From assembly GCF_018390605.1 (NCBI RefSeq), contig NZ_JAHBGD010000010.1, positions 1 to 64,000 of the forward strand: 64,000 nucleotides of DNA. The letters run 5' to 3'. The notes under the pieces were generated by a model. The model searched no databases and was not told the origin of the DNA. It saw nothing but the letters and a program-made list of their open reading frames with translations. Made by a program: the position numbers and the translations under genes. Positions 52,783-61,529 of this stretch are shown one piece after another (the first letter of the stretch is position 1; each line of letters opens with the position of its first letter). Source of the DNA: Ancylobacter defluvii. GTDB taxonomy: Bacteria > Pseudomonadota > Alphaproteobacteria > Rhizobiales > Xanthobacteraceae.

Positions 52783-53899
52783 GGCCGGCTTCCTTCTTGC
52801 CGAGGAACTCGGCCAGCACGGCGACCAGCAGGCGGTTGGCCTCCTCGGTGCCGATGGTGAGGCGCAGCGCGCCGGGCAGGCCATAGGCATCCATCCGCCG
52901 CAGGATTAGGCCCCGCGCGGAGAGGAAGGCATCGGCATCCGGGGCGCGCCTGCCGTCGGCATCGGGGAAATGCACCAGCACGAAATTGGCGACGCTCGGC
53001 GTCACCACGAGGCCGAGCGCGGTCAATTCGGCGGCCACCCAGGCCAGCCACCGGTCGTTATGGGCGACGGCGGCCTCGACATGGGCGGTGTCGTTGATGG
53101 CGGCGGTGCCGGCGGCGATGGCGGCGGCATTGACGTTGAAGGCGCCGCGGATGCGGTTCACCGCGTCCACCACCTCGGCCGGGCCATAGAGCCAGCCGAC
53201 GCGCAGCGCCGCCAGGCCATGGATCTTGGAGAAGGTGCGCAGCATGGCGACGTTGCGGGTGGTCGCCACCAGCTCGATGCCGGACTCGTAGTCGTTGCGC
53301 CGCACATATTCGGCATAGGCGGCGTCGAGCACCAGCAGCACCTGCGGCGGCAGGCCGCGCTGCAGCCGGCGCACCTCGTCGAACGGCAAATAGGTGCCGG
53401 TCGGGTTGTTGGGATTGGCGAGGAAGACGATGCGGGTCTTCGCCGTCACCGCCGCCAGTATGGCGTCGACATCGGTGGTGAGGTCGCGCTCGGCGGCGAT
53501 CACCGGGGTGGCCCCGGCCGCCAGCGTGGCGATGCGGTACACCAGGAAGCCGTATTGCGAATAGATCACCTCGTCGCCCGGACCGGCATAGGCGGCGGCG
53601 ATGAGGGTGATCAGCTCGTCCGAGCCGGTGCCGCAGACCAGCCGGGCGGGATCCAGCCCATACGCCGCGCCGATGGCCTCGCGCAGCCGGGTCGAGGACC
53701 CGTCGGGATAGAATTCCAGCGCGTCGGCGGCGTGGAAGGCCTCGCGCGCCCTGGGGCTGGCGCCGAGCGGATTCTCATTGGCCGAGAGCTTGTAGACCTT
53801 GGCGACGCCGCCCGCCTGCGCCTTGCCGGGCACATAGGCCTCGATCGCCAGCACGCCCGGACGCGGGACAGGACGATCGGAAACGGGGGTGGTCGACAT
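52772..53899 (-). CDS. hisC: Histidinol-phosphate / aromatic aminotransferase
   Basis: A 375-residue fold-type I aminotransferase of the HisC group. Substrate and PLP features: [45 protein letters not shown], and Schiff-base Lys225 in [17 protein letters not shown]. HisC makes histidinol phosphate but many members also transaminate prephenate or aromatic oxo acids; sitting between chorismate mutase and tyrA suggests the copy serves tyrosine/phenylalanine synthesis. Preceded by GGAG. Overlaps tyrA. Confidence 0.94.
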   Translation of the reverse strand: MSTTPVSDRPVPRPGVLAIEAYVPGKAQAGGVAKVYKLSANENPLGASPRAREAFHAADALEFYPDGSSTRLREAIGAAYGLDPARLVCGTGSDELITLIAAAYAGPGDEVIYSQYGFLVYRIATLAAGATPVIAAERDLTTDVDAILAAVTAKTRIVFLANPNNPTGTYLPFDEVRRLQRGLPPQVLLVLDAAYAEYVRRNDYESGIELVATTRNVAMLRTFSKIHGLAALRVGWLYGPAEVVDAVNRIRGAFNVNAAAIAAGTAAINDTAHVEAAVAHNDRWLAWVAAELTALGLVVTPSVANFVLVHFPDADGRRAPDADAFLSARGLILRRMDAYGLPGALRLTIGTEEANRLLVAVLAEFLGKKEAGHGA

Positions 53900-53975
53900 G
53901 ATGGAACTCCGGCAGCGGACGGGAAGGAATTGGCTTTGCCTAACGGTCGATATCTTGGAGCGCGGCGGACACTTC

Positions 53976-54086
53976 ACCTCTCCCCACTGGGGAGAGGTGG
54001 CCCGCACAGCGGGTCGGTGAGGGGAGATGACATTGGGAGCCGCAGAGCCCCCTCACCCCACCCCTCTCCCCCACGGGGAGAGGGAG
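53976..54086. repeat. Intergenic palindromic repeat, copy E
   Basis: Best-formed full copy, in the 205 bases between chorismate mutase and hisC: CCTCTCCCCACTGGGGAGAG hairpin, GGCCCGCACAGCGGGTCGG, TGAGGGGAGATGACAT, CCCCCTCACCCCACC and CCTCTCCCCCACGGGGAGAG hairpin. Same orientation as copy B. Being intercistronic in an operon, it may influence mRNA processing or stability. Confidence 0.85.
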
Positions 54087-54104
54087 TCGCGTCGCGCAGC
54101 GTGA

Positions 54105-55040
54105 TCACCGATCGGCTCCCATGGGCACATGGGTATAGCGGCGGGCATGCGAGCCGACGAGGGCGGCGGAGCGCACCGAGGCGCCGCAGGCCCTGAGCGC
54201 GCCGAGCACGGTATCGAGCCCCACCTCGGGCGTTCCCTCGCCCGTTCCCTGCCCCGCCAGCGGCAGCGAGACCAGCAGCGCCGCGCCGTCGAGGCCGCGA
54301 TCCGGCACCGCCAGCGTATCGGCCAGCGGGGCGAGCGCCCGCGCCGCGCCGGCGTTCCAGCCGGCGACCCGCACGCTCCACATCTCGACCTCGGTCACCG
54401 CGCCGTCGGTCACCGGGTGGGCGATGCAGAAGGCCGGCAGCCCGGCGGGATGATCGGCCCGCTCGACGAAAGGCAGCCGGGCGATGATCTTCGGCGCGCT
54501 CTCGCTCTCCAGCCCGGTCCACCACGGCCCGGTGCCGGGCGGGGCGAAGGCGGGAACCAGACCAAGATCGCCCTTGGAGCCGGCGACCGCGCTCACCACC
54601 GCGCCGGCGCCCATATGGGCGACGAAGGGCACGGTGAAGCCGAAATGGAAGCGCGAGGTATCGCGCATCGCCGCCTCGCCGGAGGCAAGGTCGGCATGCA
54701 CGGCATAGGGCGCCTGCACATAGGTGAAGGTGGAGATGATGACGCGCCAGATACCCTCGACGGTATCGAGCGGCAGGATGCCGCGATGCCGGTCGACGAT
54801 CATCCGCATCATCGCCGCCTCGCGCGCCGGGCGGAAGGCCGAGCCGCCCTCGGCAGCGCGGGCGCGCTTCACCTCCACCAGCCGGTCGATGATCTCGCCG
54901 CGCTCGATCAAAAGCGCGTGCATGGCGGCGTCGATGCGGTCGATCTCGGAGCGCAGCCCGACCAGCGCCGCGGCGGGGTCCACGGCGGCGGGAACGGCGG
55001 CAGACAGGCTCTTCACGGATAAATCGTCGGGCGCGCTCAT
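54105..55040 (-). CDS. Chorismate mutase with PDT-like C-terminal domain
   Basis: A 311-residue protein. Residues about 38-125 are an AroQ-type chorismate mutase: LVGLRSEIDRIDAAMHALLI, then RGEIIDRLVEVKRARA and PAREAAMMRMIVDRHRG with the expected Arg, Lys and Glu residues. The remaining 180 residues (FTVPFVAHMGAGAVVSAVAG, SKGDLGLVPAFAP) resemble a diverged prephenate dehydratase-like fold without the T-R-F motif needed for activity. This long form is common in Rhizobiales upstream of hisC and tyrA. AGGAGA site before ATG. Makes prephenate for the two genes downstream; the C-terminal domain may be a sensor or a structural relic. Confidence 0.88.
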   Translation of the reverse strand: MSAPDDLSVKSLSAAVPAAVDPAAALVGLRSEIDRIDAAMHALLIERGEIIDRLVEVKRARAAEGGSAFRPAREAAMMRMIVDRHRGILPLDTVEGIWRVIISTFTYVQAPYAVHADLASGEAAMRDTSRFHFGFTVPFVAHMGAGAVVSAVAGSKGDLGLVPAFAPPGTGPWWTGLESESAPKIIARLPFVERADHPAGLPAFCIAHPVTDGAVTEVEMWSVRVAGWNAGAARALAPLADTLAVPDRGLDGAALLVSLPLAGQGTGEGTPEVGLDTVLGALRACGASVRSAALVGSHARRYTHVPMGADR

Positions 55041-55202
55041 CGCCCGTTCTCCTAGACCCGCGCGGGCGCGGCGCAAACCAAAATCTGCATCGGCGCCGCG
55101 GAAGCGCCGCGAATCCGGGCCACGCTGCTATTGACAAGACGTAGCTGTGGGATCATCGGATCGTCCGTTATTCCGAACCCTTCGTCCGGTAAGACGGTTG
55201 AA

Positions 55203-56600
55203 ATGCCCGACAGCGACAATGTGCACGTCCTGCGGCCGGCGGCGCGCCCGACAACGGGCGAGGCTACCAGCCCCGCCCAGGGATCGCAGGCCCAAGGACC
55301 GCAGACCCAAGGATCGCAGACCCAGGGATCTCAGACTCTGGGCCCGCAGCCCCAGGGACAGCAGCCCACCAGCCCGGCGAGCGGCAAGGCCACCGGCGAG
55401 CCGGTGGCCGGCGCCGAAACCCGTCCCGTGGGGCCGAGCCGTACCTATGAGGCGCTGGCGCGGGCGCAGGCGGATTTCCCGCAATCCGAACTGGTGCATT
55501 TCGGCGCCGACAAGCCGCTGACCCTCGACGCCGGCGTGACGCTCAGCCCGTTCCAGATCGCCTACCAGACCTATGGCAAACTGAACGCCGACAAATCCAA
55601 CGCCATCCTGATCTGCCACGCGCTCTCCGGCGACCAGCATGCCGCCAATGTCCACCCGGTCACCGGCAAGACCGGCTGGTGGGAGACGCTGATCGGGCCG
55701 GGCAAGCCGATCGACACCAACCGCTTCTTCGTCATCGCCTCCAACGTGCTCGGCGGCTGCCTCGGCACCACCGGCCCGTCCTCGATCAACCCGAAGACCG
55801 GCTTTCCCTATGGGCTCGACCTGCCGGTGGTGACCATTCGCGACATGGTGCGGGCGCAGGCGATGCTGATCGACCATCTCGGCATCGACCGGCTGCTGGC
55901 GGTGGTGGGCGGCTCCATGGGCGGCATGCAGGTGCTGCAATGGGCGGTGAGCTACCCCGAGCGGGTGTTCGCCGCCATGCCGATGGCCGCCGCCGCCCGG
56001 CATTCGGCGCAGAACATCGCTTTCCACGAAGTCGGCCGGCAGGCGGTGATGGCCGATCCCGACTGGCGCGGCGGGCGCTATCTTCTGGAGGGCACCAGCC
56101 CGCGCAGCGGCCTCGCCGTGGCGCGCATGGCCGCGCACATCACCTATATGTCCGACAGCTCGCTGCACCGGAAATTCGGCCGGCGGCTTCAGGACCGCGA
56201 CGGCCGCACCTTCTCCTTCGACGCGGATTTCCAGGTGGAGAGCTATCTGCGCCACCAGGGCGAGGCCTTCGTCGACCGCTTCGACGCCAATTCCTATCTC
56301 TATGTCACCCGCGCCATGGATTATTTCGACCTCGCGGCGGATTATGGCGGCGTGCTCGCCAACGCCTTCAAGGACACCAGGACCCGGTTCTGCCTGGTCT
56401 CCTTCACCTCGGACTGGCTGTTTCCCACCGCCGATTCGCGGGCGGTGGTGCATGCGCTGAACGCCGCCGGCGCCTCGGTCTCATTCGCCGAGATCGAGAG
56501 CGACAAGGGCCACGACGCCTTCCTGCTCGACGAGCCGGAGCTCACCGCCATCACCCGCGGCTTCCTCGATTCCGCCGCCCGCGCGGTGGGAGTGGCATGA
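55203..56600 (+). CDS. metX: Homoserine O-acetyltransferase with repeat-bearing N-terminus
   Basis: First committed step of methionine synthesis: acetyl-CoA plus homoserine to O-acetylhomoserine (in some lineages succinyl-CoA). A 465-residue alpha/beta hydrolase-fold enzyme: Ser238 in [27 protein letters not shown] with the acid and [12 protein letters not shown] with the His; [15 protein letters not shown]-type loop is [17 protein letters not shown]. The catalytic part begins near residue 85; before it is a low-complexity extension with pentapeptide repeats. A perfect -35 box TTGACA is at 55131-55136, without a clear -10. I looked for a SAM riboswitch in the leader and saw none. Confidence 0.95.
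   Translation: MPDSDNVHVLRPAARPTTGEATSPAQGSQAQGPQTQGSQTQGSQTLGPQPQGQQPTSPASGKATGEPVAGAETRPVGPSRTYEALARAQADFPQSELVHFGADKPLTLDAGVTLSPFQIAYQTYGKLNADKSNAILICHALSGDQHAANVHPVTGKTGWWETLIGPGKPIDTNRFFVIASNVLGGCLGTTGPSSINPKTGFPYGLDLPVVTIRDMVRAQAMLIDHLGIDRLLAVVGGSMGGMQVLQWAVSYPERVFAAMPMAAAARHSAQNIAFHEVGRQAVMADPDWRGGRYLLEGTSPRSGLAVARMAAHITYMSDSSLHRKFGRRLQDRDGRTFSFDADFQVESYLRHQGEAFVDRFDANSYLYVTRAMDYFDLAADYGGVLANAFKDTRTRFCLVSFTSDWLFPTADSRAVVHALNAAGASVSFAEIESDKGHDAFLLDEPELTAITRGFLDSAARAVGVA
55276..55365 (+). repeat. 15-bp coding tandem repeat in metX
   Basis: Six consecutive 15-base units of the form CCCAGGGATCGCAGG / CCCAAGGATCGCAGA, coding Q-G-S-Q-A/T and related pentapeptides. Units 2 to 4 are nearly identical, so recent slippage is likely. 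It lies in the non-catalytic N-terminal extension, where length change would be tolerated. Confidence 0.9.
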
Positions 56601-57268
56601 TGAGCCCGCGCGACCTTCTCATTCAGGACCTGACGATGAAGGAGGCGGCCCGCGCCGCCTCCGGCAAGCGCGTCGACCTCCTGATCATCGCCGATCTCGT
56701 CGAGCCGGGCTCGCGGGTGCTGGATGTCGGCTCCGGCGACGGCGAGCTGCTGGAGCTGCTCGCCACCACCCGCGGCTGCGATGCCCGCGGCATCGAGATC
56801 TCCCGCGCCGGGGTGAATGCCGGGGTGGCGCGCGGCCTCGCCATCATCCAGGGCGACGCCGACATCGACCTCGCCGACTATCCCGACGACAGTTTCGACT
56901 ATGTGATCCTGTCGCAGACACTGCAGGCGACGCGGCGGCCGAAATGGGTGCTGGAGCAGATGCTGCGGGTCGGGCGGCGGGTGGTGGTGTCGATCCCCAA
57001 TTTCGGTTTCTGGCGGATGCGGCTCGATTTGCTGCTCAACGGCCGCATGCCCTCGACCGAGAACCTGCCCTATAGCTGGTACGACACGCCGAACATCCAT
57101 TTCTGCACCATCCGCGACTTCGTGGCGCTGGTGGAGGAAGTCGGCGCCCGCATCGAGAGCGCCACCGCGCTGAACGGCTACGGCCAGAAGGTGCGGCTCA
57201 ACCTGCCCTGGGCAGTATGGAACCTGCTCGGCGAACAGGCGGTGTTCCTGCTCTCGCGAGGGAGATGA
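56597..57268 (+). CDS. metW: Methionine biosynthesis protein MetW
   Basis: A 223-residue class I SAM-methyltransferase-like protein always found with MetX in proteobacteria. Seen: [80 protein letters not shown] and [20 protein letters not shown]. It appears to form a complex with MetX needed for homoserine acylation. The ATG overlaps the metX stop by four bases; a GGGAG site precedes. Same operon as metX. Confidence 0.94.
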   Translation: MMSPRDLLIQDLTMKEAARAASGKRVDLLIIADLVEPGSRVLDVGSGDGELLELLATTRGCDARGIEISRAGVNAGVARGLAIIQGDADIDLADYPDDSFDYVILSQTLQATRRPKWVLEQMLRVGRRVVVSIPNFGFWRMRLDLLLNGRMPSTENLPYSWYDTPNIHFCTIRDFVALVEEVGARIESATALNGYGQKVRLNLPWAVWNLLGEQAVFLLSRGR

Positions 57269-57301
57269 GGCCTACGCGACGCAAGGCGCGCGCAGCAGGC
57301 T

Positions 57302-57353
57302 GGAGCAGCAGGCGGGAGCAGCAGGCGGGAGCAGCAGGCGGGAGCAGCAGGCA
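57302..57353. repeat. 13-bp tandem repeat GGAGCAGCAGGCG x4
   Basis: Four head-to-tail copies of GGAGCAGCAGGCG, identical except for the last base of copy 4, in the 95-base gap between the convergent metW and methyltransferase genes. Identity among copies implies recent origin. No open frame of note uses it. Confidence 0.92.
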
Positions 57354-57363
57354 GGACTTGCCC

Positions 57364-58092
57364 TCACCCGCCCGCCGGCTGCGGCGCGAGCACCGGCGCC
57401 AGCACCCGCATGCGCGCGCGGCGCTTGACCGCCACCGGCTTGTAGACCTGCTTGGTCGCCTCGACGATGTGCACGCCGGCGAACAGCGGCGCCAGCACGC
57501 CGCCGGCCCGCTCCCACGCCACCGCCGAGCGCAGGAACCAGTTGCGCGGCACCGGCGGTATATAGAGCGCCTCGCCCCAGCCCACCGGGGTGAACAGCGC
57601 CTCGCGCAGCAGCGCGGTGATCTGGCTGCGCGAATAGGGACGGCCATGGCCGAAGGGGGTGTTGTCCACCCGCGCCCACACGCCGCGCCGGTTCGGCACC
57701 ACGCAGAGCAGCCGCCCACCCGGCGCCAGCACCCGCCAGACCTCGCGCAGCACCTCGGCGGCATCCGGCGTGTATTCGAGCAGGTGCACGGCGATCACCC
57801 GATCGATCGAGCCGGCCGGCAGCGGCAGTTCGCTCTCATCGACGAGGGCGGCCAGCGTGGCCGCGCGCGAAGGCCAGCGGGTGACGCCCTGCGCCGCCGG
57901 CATGAAAGCGAGCGCCCGCTCGCACTCCTCGCGGAACACCCCGAGATACGGCGTCGCATAGCCGATGCCGAGCACCGACAGCCCGCGCACATTGTCGAAG
58001 CGCTGGCGCACCGCGCGGCCGACCAGCCGGCGCGCCACCACGCCGAGCGGCTGGGCGTAGAAACTGCGCAGATCGACGACGTCGGGATACAT
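57364..58092 (-). CDS. Class I SAM-dependent methyltransferase
   Basis: A 242-residue methyltransferase of the Methyltransf_11 kind: GLSVLGIGYATPYLGVFREE (motif I with G-x-G), LPLPAGSIDRVIAVHLLEYT (post-II/motif IV region) and VLREVWRVLAPGGRLLCVVP (motif V/VI). In Rhizobiales this gene is often annotated next to gloB; here it is between metW and the helicase. The C-terminal 60 residues are basic (VKRRARMRVLAP). Substrate unknown: small molecule or lipid are both possible. Start at MYPDVVDLRSF; the frame extends 16 codons upstream. Confidence 0.9.
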   Translation of the reverse strand: MYPDVVDLRSFYAQPLGVVARRLVGRAVRQRFDNVRGLSVLGIGYATPYLGVFREECERALAFMPAAQGVTRWPSRAATLAALVDESELPLPAGSIDRVIAVHLLEYTPDAAEVLREVWRVLAPGGRLLCVVPNRRGVWARVDNTPFGHGRPYSRSQITALLREALFTPVGWGEALYIPPVPRNWFLRSAVAWERAGGVLAPLFAGVHIVEATKQVYKPVAVKRRARMRVLAPVLAPQPAGG

Positions 58093-58400
58093 GAGGCTCC
58101 TTGGACACCGGCAGGACCGCGATGGGCGCGGCGACTTCACCTATATAAGCGGCGATGCCTTGAAATCCTCGCCTTTTTGCGCCACATAGGCACGGCATGC
58201 GAGACGGAGGGGTGAATGTACCCCTGAAAGCCGTGCTCGTATCGGGGCCGCGTCGCTCGATTTCCGCTTCGGCATAGTGCCGCGGCAGTCTTCGGCCCCT
58301 GATCATCCGGTTTCGCCGACGTCCCAGGCCACGCGGGGTGTCCACCATCCCCGCGACGGGCGGTGCGCACGATCATGGCGCATGGCCGGATGTCGCTCCC
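58093..58400. other. Divergent intergenic region before rhlE-type helicase
   Basis: 308 bases between the methyltransferase and the helicase. Contains a small hairpin GGGGT-GAATGT-ACCCC (58209-58224) and must hold the helicase promoter and a long leader, as is usual for cold-inducible DEAD-box genes. An in-frame GTG at 58338 could extend the helicase by 21 residues, which are not conserved-looking. No other feature seen. Confidence 0.5.
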
Positions 58401-59966
58401 ATGAAAGAATGTTCTTTGACCTCTTTTTCCGAGCTCGGCCTCGCCGAGCCCATTCTGAAAGCGCTGGCGGAAGCCGGCCATGAGACCCCCACCCCCATCC
58501 AGGCCCAGGCCGTGCCGCAGGTTATCGCCGGCCACGACCTTGTCGGCATCGCCCAGACCGGCACCGGCAAGACGGCCGCCTTCGCGCTGCCGATCCTGCA
58601 GCACCTCGTCACCGATCGCCGCCGGCCGGAGCGCCGCACCTGCCGCGCGCTGGTGCTGAGCCCGACCCGCGAGCTCGCCGGCCAGATCCTCGAGAGCTTC
58701 CGCAACTACGGCAAGCATGTCCGGCCCTCCACCGCGCTCGCAATCGGCGGCGTGCCGCTCGGGCGCCAGGCGCGTTCGCTGATGAACGGCGTCGACGTGC
58801 TGGTCGCCACGCCCGGCCGCCTCGTCGATCTCATGGAGAACGACGCGGTACGGCTGAACGAGGTCGAGGTCTTCGTGCTCGACGAAGCCGACCAGATGCT
58901 CGACATGGGCTTCATCCACGCCATCCGCGCCATCGTGGCGAAGCTGCCGGCCAAGCGCCGCAACCTGTTCTTCTCGGCCACCATGCCGAAGGAGATCGAG
59001 AAGCTGGCCGCGGCCCTGCTCACCGACCCGGTGCGCGTCGCGGTGACGCCGGTCGCCAAGACCGCCGACAAGATCGAGCAGAAGGTGTACTTCACCGACC
59101 GCGCCGGCAAGCCGGAGCTGCTGATCGAAGTGCTGCAGGGCGACGGCCTCGACCGCGCCCTGGTGTTCTCCCGTACCAAGCACGGCGCCGACCGGGTGGT
59201 GAAGGGCCTTGCCGGCGCCGGCATCGCCGCCGAAGCCATCCACGGCAACAAGTCGCAGCCGCAGCGCGAGCGGGCGCTGGCCGCCTTCCGCGAAGGCAAG
59301 GTGAAGGTACTGGTGGCGACCGATATCGCCGCGCGCGGCATCGACGTGCCCGGCGTCAGCCACGTCATCAACTACGACCTGCCCAACGTGCCGGAAAGCT
59401 ATGTCCACCGTATCGGCCGCACCGCGCGCGCCGGAGCGGACGGCATCGCCATCTCGCTGTGCGACGGCGAGGAGCGCGCCTTCCTGCGCGACATCGAACG
59501 GCTGATCAAGCTCACCATCCCGAGCGTCGACCGCCGCGGCGAATCCCGTCGCGAGGGGCGCCCGGTGCGCGAAGGCTTCCGCGACGAGCGGCCGCCGCGC
59601 GAGGAGCGCGGTGCGCGTCCGGGCGGGCGTTCCGGTCGTCCCGGCGGCCGTCCCGAATATCGCGGCGGTGAAGCGCGCTCGGAAGGCCGCTCCGGCGAGC
59701 TGAGCGGCGTCGGCTTCATGCAGCCGGCACGCGGCGAGCGTCCGCGTCACGAAGGTGCGCGCCACGAGGGGCCGCGTTATGACGGCCCGCGTTCCGACGC
59801 CCCCCGCCATGAGCGGCCGCGTCACGAAGGTGCGCGCCATGACGGCCCGCGGCCGGAGCGGCCGCGCCAGGATCGCCCCCGTCACGAGGGGGCGCGTCAG
59901 GACGGTCCCCGTCCCGAGGGCGGGCGCGGCGAACGGTCGTGGAAGTCGCGCGGACCGGCGCGCTGA
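58401..59966 (+). CDS. rhlE: DEAD-box RNA helicase, RhlE type
   Basis: A 521-residue ATP-dependent RNA helicase. Q motif FSELGLAEPILKALAEAG..TPTPIQ, Walker A AQTGTGKT (51-58), PTREL, TPGR, DEAD at 161-164 (VLDEADQMLDMGF), SAT, then second RecA domain with ATDIAARGIDVPG and HRIGRTARAG. After about residue 375 comes a long Arg/Gly/Pro/His-rich tail with pentapeptide repeats (RHEGA, RHDGP, RPERP, RQDRP), likely an RNA-binding unstructured arm. Helps ribosome assembly and mRNA turnover in the cold. Followed by a 12-base-stem hairpin and infA. Confidence 0.95.
   Translation: MKECSLTSFSELGLAEPILKALAEAGHETPTPIQAQAVPQVIAGHDLVGIAQTGTGKTAAFALPILQHLVTDRRRPERRTCRALVLSPTRELAGQILESFRNYGKHVRPSTALAIGGVPLGRQARSLMNGVDVLVATPGRLVDLMENDAVRLNEVEVFVLDEADQMLDMGFIHAIRAIVAKLPAKRRNLFFSATMPKEIEKLAAALLTDPVRVAVTPVAKTADKIEQKVYFTDRAGKPELLIEVLQGDGLDRALVFSRTKHGADRVVKGLAGAGIAAEAIHGNKSQPQRERALAAFREGKVKVLVATDIAARGIDVPGVSHVINYDLPNVPESYVHRIGRTARAGADGIAISLCDGEERAFLRDIERLIKLTIPSVDRRGESRREGRPVREGFRDERPPREERGARPGGRSGRPGGRPEYRGGEARSEGRSGELSGVGFMQPARGERPRHEGARHEGPRYDGPRSDAPRHERPRHEGARHDGPRPERPRQDRPRHEGARQDGPRPEGGRGERSWKSRGPAR
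59745..59925 (+). repeat. 15-bp coding repeat in helicase tail
   Basis: About a dozen imperfect 15-base units beginning CGTCACGAAGGTGCG or CGCCATGACGGCCCG, coding R-H-E-G-A, R-Y-D-G-P, R-Q-D-R-P and similar pentapeptides. Alternation of acidic and basic residues around Pro/Gly suggests a flexible, phase-separating type tail. Copy number probably differs between strains. Confidence 0.8.
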
Positions 59967-59974
59967 GACAAGTT

Positions 59975-60001
59975 CCGCAAGGGTCCACCGGACCCTTGCG
60001 G
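59975..60001 (+). terminator. Hairpin after helicase gene
   Basis: Perfect 12-base inverted repeat CCGCAAGGGTCC / GGACCCTTGCGG with an ACC loop, eight bases after the helicase stop. There is no T-run (GGCGAAC follows), so it may be an mRNA-stabilising 3' end or a Rho-assisted terminator rather than a classic intrinsic one. Confidence 0.55.
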
Positions 60002-60090
60002 GGCGAACACCCGGCCGCCGAAAGCACTTTCCTGTCGATCCGGCGATTTGAGCCGGCCGGGACGGGCTTTGGGCGAGACAAAGCGCTGGA

Positions 60091-60110
60091 GTCAGGGTAT
60101 TTGCCCTGAC
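60091..60110 (+). promoter_or_regulatory. Hairpin in infA leader
   Basis: GTCAGGG-TATTTG-CCCTGAC, a seven-base stem with a six-base loop, ending 37 bases before the infA ATG. It leaves the AAGGAGAG ribosome site free. Could be an attenuator or a stability element; function is not shown by sequence. Confidence 0.5.
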
Positions 60111-60147
60111 CACAGGCTCGAAAAAGCTTCGACAAGGAGAGCCAGGA

Positions 60148-60429
60148 ATGGCGAAAGAGGAACTGCTCGAGTTCGACGGCACCGTCACCGAGGTGCTGCC
60201 CGACGGAAACTTCCGCGTCGTGCTCGACAACGAACATGAAATTCTCGCCTATGCGGCGGGCAAGATGAAGAAGAACCGCATCCGCACCATCGTGGGCGAC
60301 CGCGTGGTGGTGGAGATGTCGCCCTACGACCTCGAGCGCGGGCGCATCAATTTCCGCCACAAGACCGGCGGCCCGACCCCTCCGGTCGGCTCCGGCCAGC
60401 GCCGCCCGCCGCCGGGTCGCCGTCGCTGA
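60148..60429 (+). CDS. infA: Translation initiation factor IF-1
   Basis: A 93-residue S1/OB-fold protein that blocks the ribosomal A site during initiation. [60 protein letters not shown] are standard IF-1; the C-terminal 20 residues ([19 protein letters not shown]) are a basic Pro-rich extension beyond the 72-residue core, seen in several Rhizobiales. AAGGAGAG ribosome site. It follows the helicase gene by 181 bases on the same strand, with two hairpins between. Confidence 0.96.
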   Translation: MAKEELLEFDGTVTEVLPDGNFRVVLDNEHEILAYAAGKMKKNRIRTIVGDRVVVEMSPYDLERGRINFRHKTGGPTPPVGSGQRRPPPGRRR

Positions 60430-60611
60430 GCGCCTGAGCGCGGCGCCTGGCGACAGGCTGCGCGCAGCGCCGATCGATCATCGGCGCGCCGCCTTGCGCG
60501 GCAGGAGCGGACGGCTTCGTTCCTCTTCGACAGGTTTCCCGCCCCGCCGGATCCCGGATCCGCGCGGGCGTTTTGTCGTGCGGCAATCGGCTGCCTCGCC
60601 GGGCGGAGACC

Positions 60612-61424
60612 TCAGGCGCCCTTGCCCGCTGCCGGCGACGGACGGGAACGCTGCCCCGCCCGGCCGGATGCTTTGCCGGACAGCTTGCCCGCTGCCACCT
60701 TGCCTGCGGCCCCTCCCGGCTCCAGGCCGAGCGCCTGGGCGAGCCCCAGCGGGCGCTCGCGCGGCTCGGAGAGATCGAGCTCGTCGGCGACATGGGCGAT
60801 ATGCGCGCGCATGCGCCGCGCCGCCAGTTCGCCATCGCCCGCCTCGATGGCTTCCAATATGTCGGTATGCTCATGCGGCGGACAGGCGGCGTGCTCGCCG
60901 CGGGCATAGAGCAGGATCGCCAGCGACGACAGCGCCTGCAATTCGGTGAGCAGCCGCACGAACACCGGATTGCCCGCCGCCTCGGCGAGCGCGATGTGGA
61001 ATTCGCCGGTGAGCCGTACCAGCGTCGCCCGCTCGCCGGCGGCGCGGGCCTCGTTCTCCATCGCCACGTGACGGCGCAGCCGCGCCACCGCCGCCGCCGC
61101 GCAGCCGCAGGCGGCCGAGGCGGCGATTTCCGGCTCCACCACGGCGCGGGCGTCGAGCACATGGCGCGCATCGGCACGGCTCGGCGCCGCGACGAAGGCG
61201 CCGCGATTGGGCTGGTGCTCGACGATGCCGTCCTGGGCGAGGCGGGCCAGCGCCTGACGCACCACGGTGCGGCTGACGCCGAACAATTCGGCGACGCGCT
61301 CCTCGGTCAGCTTCTCGCCCGGGTGCAGGCGCCGCTCGAAGATCGCCTGCAGGATACGCGCCCGGATCGGCGCTTCCGAGCGGCCGCGCTCCGAGACAGG
61401 GCTATCGACGACTGGCTGGTCCAT
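60612..61424 (-). CDS. GntR family regulator (FCD) with basic C-terminal tail
   Basis: A 270-residue regulator: winged helix (ILQAIFERRLHPGEKLTEER, VAELFGVSRTVVRQALARLA) and FCD domain (about 95-215) with FHIALAEAAGNPVFVRLL and HEHTDILEAIEAGDGELAAR. The last 50 residues (GGAAGKVAAGKLSGKASGRA and onward) are a Gly/Ala/Lys/Ser-rich tail beyond the domain, unusual for the family. GGAGGA site five bases before the ATG. It is upstream of nothing on its own strand in this window and downstream of tenA (105 bases), so it may share or control the tenA region. In homologues such regulators govern purine or pyrimidine breakdown; not shown here. Confidence 0.9.
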   Translation of the reverse strand: MDQPVVDSPVSERGRSEAPIRARILQAIFERRLHPGEKLTEERVAELFGVSRTVVRQALARLAQDGIVEHQPNRGAFVAAPSRADARHVLDARAVVEPEIAASAACGCAAAAVARLRRHVAMENEARAAGERATLVRLTGEFHIALAEAAGNPVFVRLLTELQALSSLAILLYARGEHAACPPHEHTDILEAIEAGDGELAARRMRAHIAHVADELDLSEPRERPLGLAQALGLEPGGAAGKVAAGKLSGKASGRAGQRSRPSPAAGKGA

Positions 61425-61529
61425 GTTCCTCCGCGACGCAGCGCCGGCTGGCACGCCAGATTAAGCACCTTCCGGGCCGGCGCGCCATGAGCACGCGCGT
61501 GATGCGATGGCGGCAGGCGGGTGGCAGCC

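Noticed and set aside
55041-55202. Possible SAM riboswitch in the metX leader
   Set aside because: SAM-II elements often precede metX in Alphaproteobacteria, so I looked for the conserved pseudoknot wording; only a -35 box TTGACA and unstructured sequence were seen. A covariance-model search would settle it.
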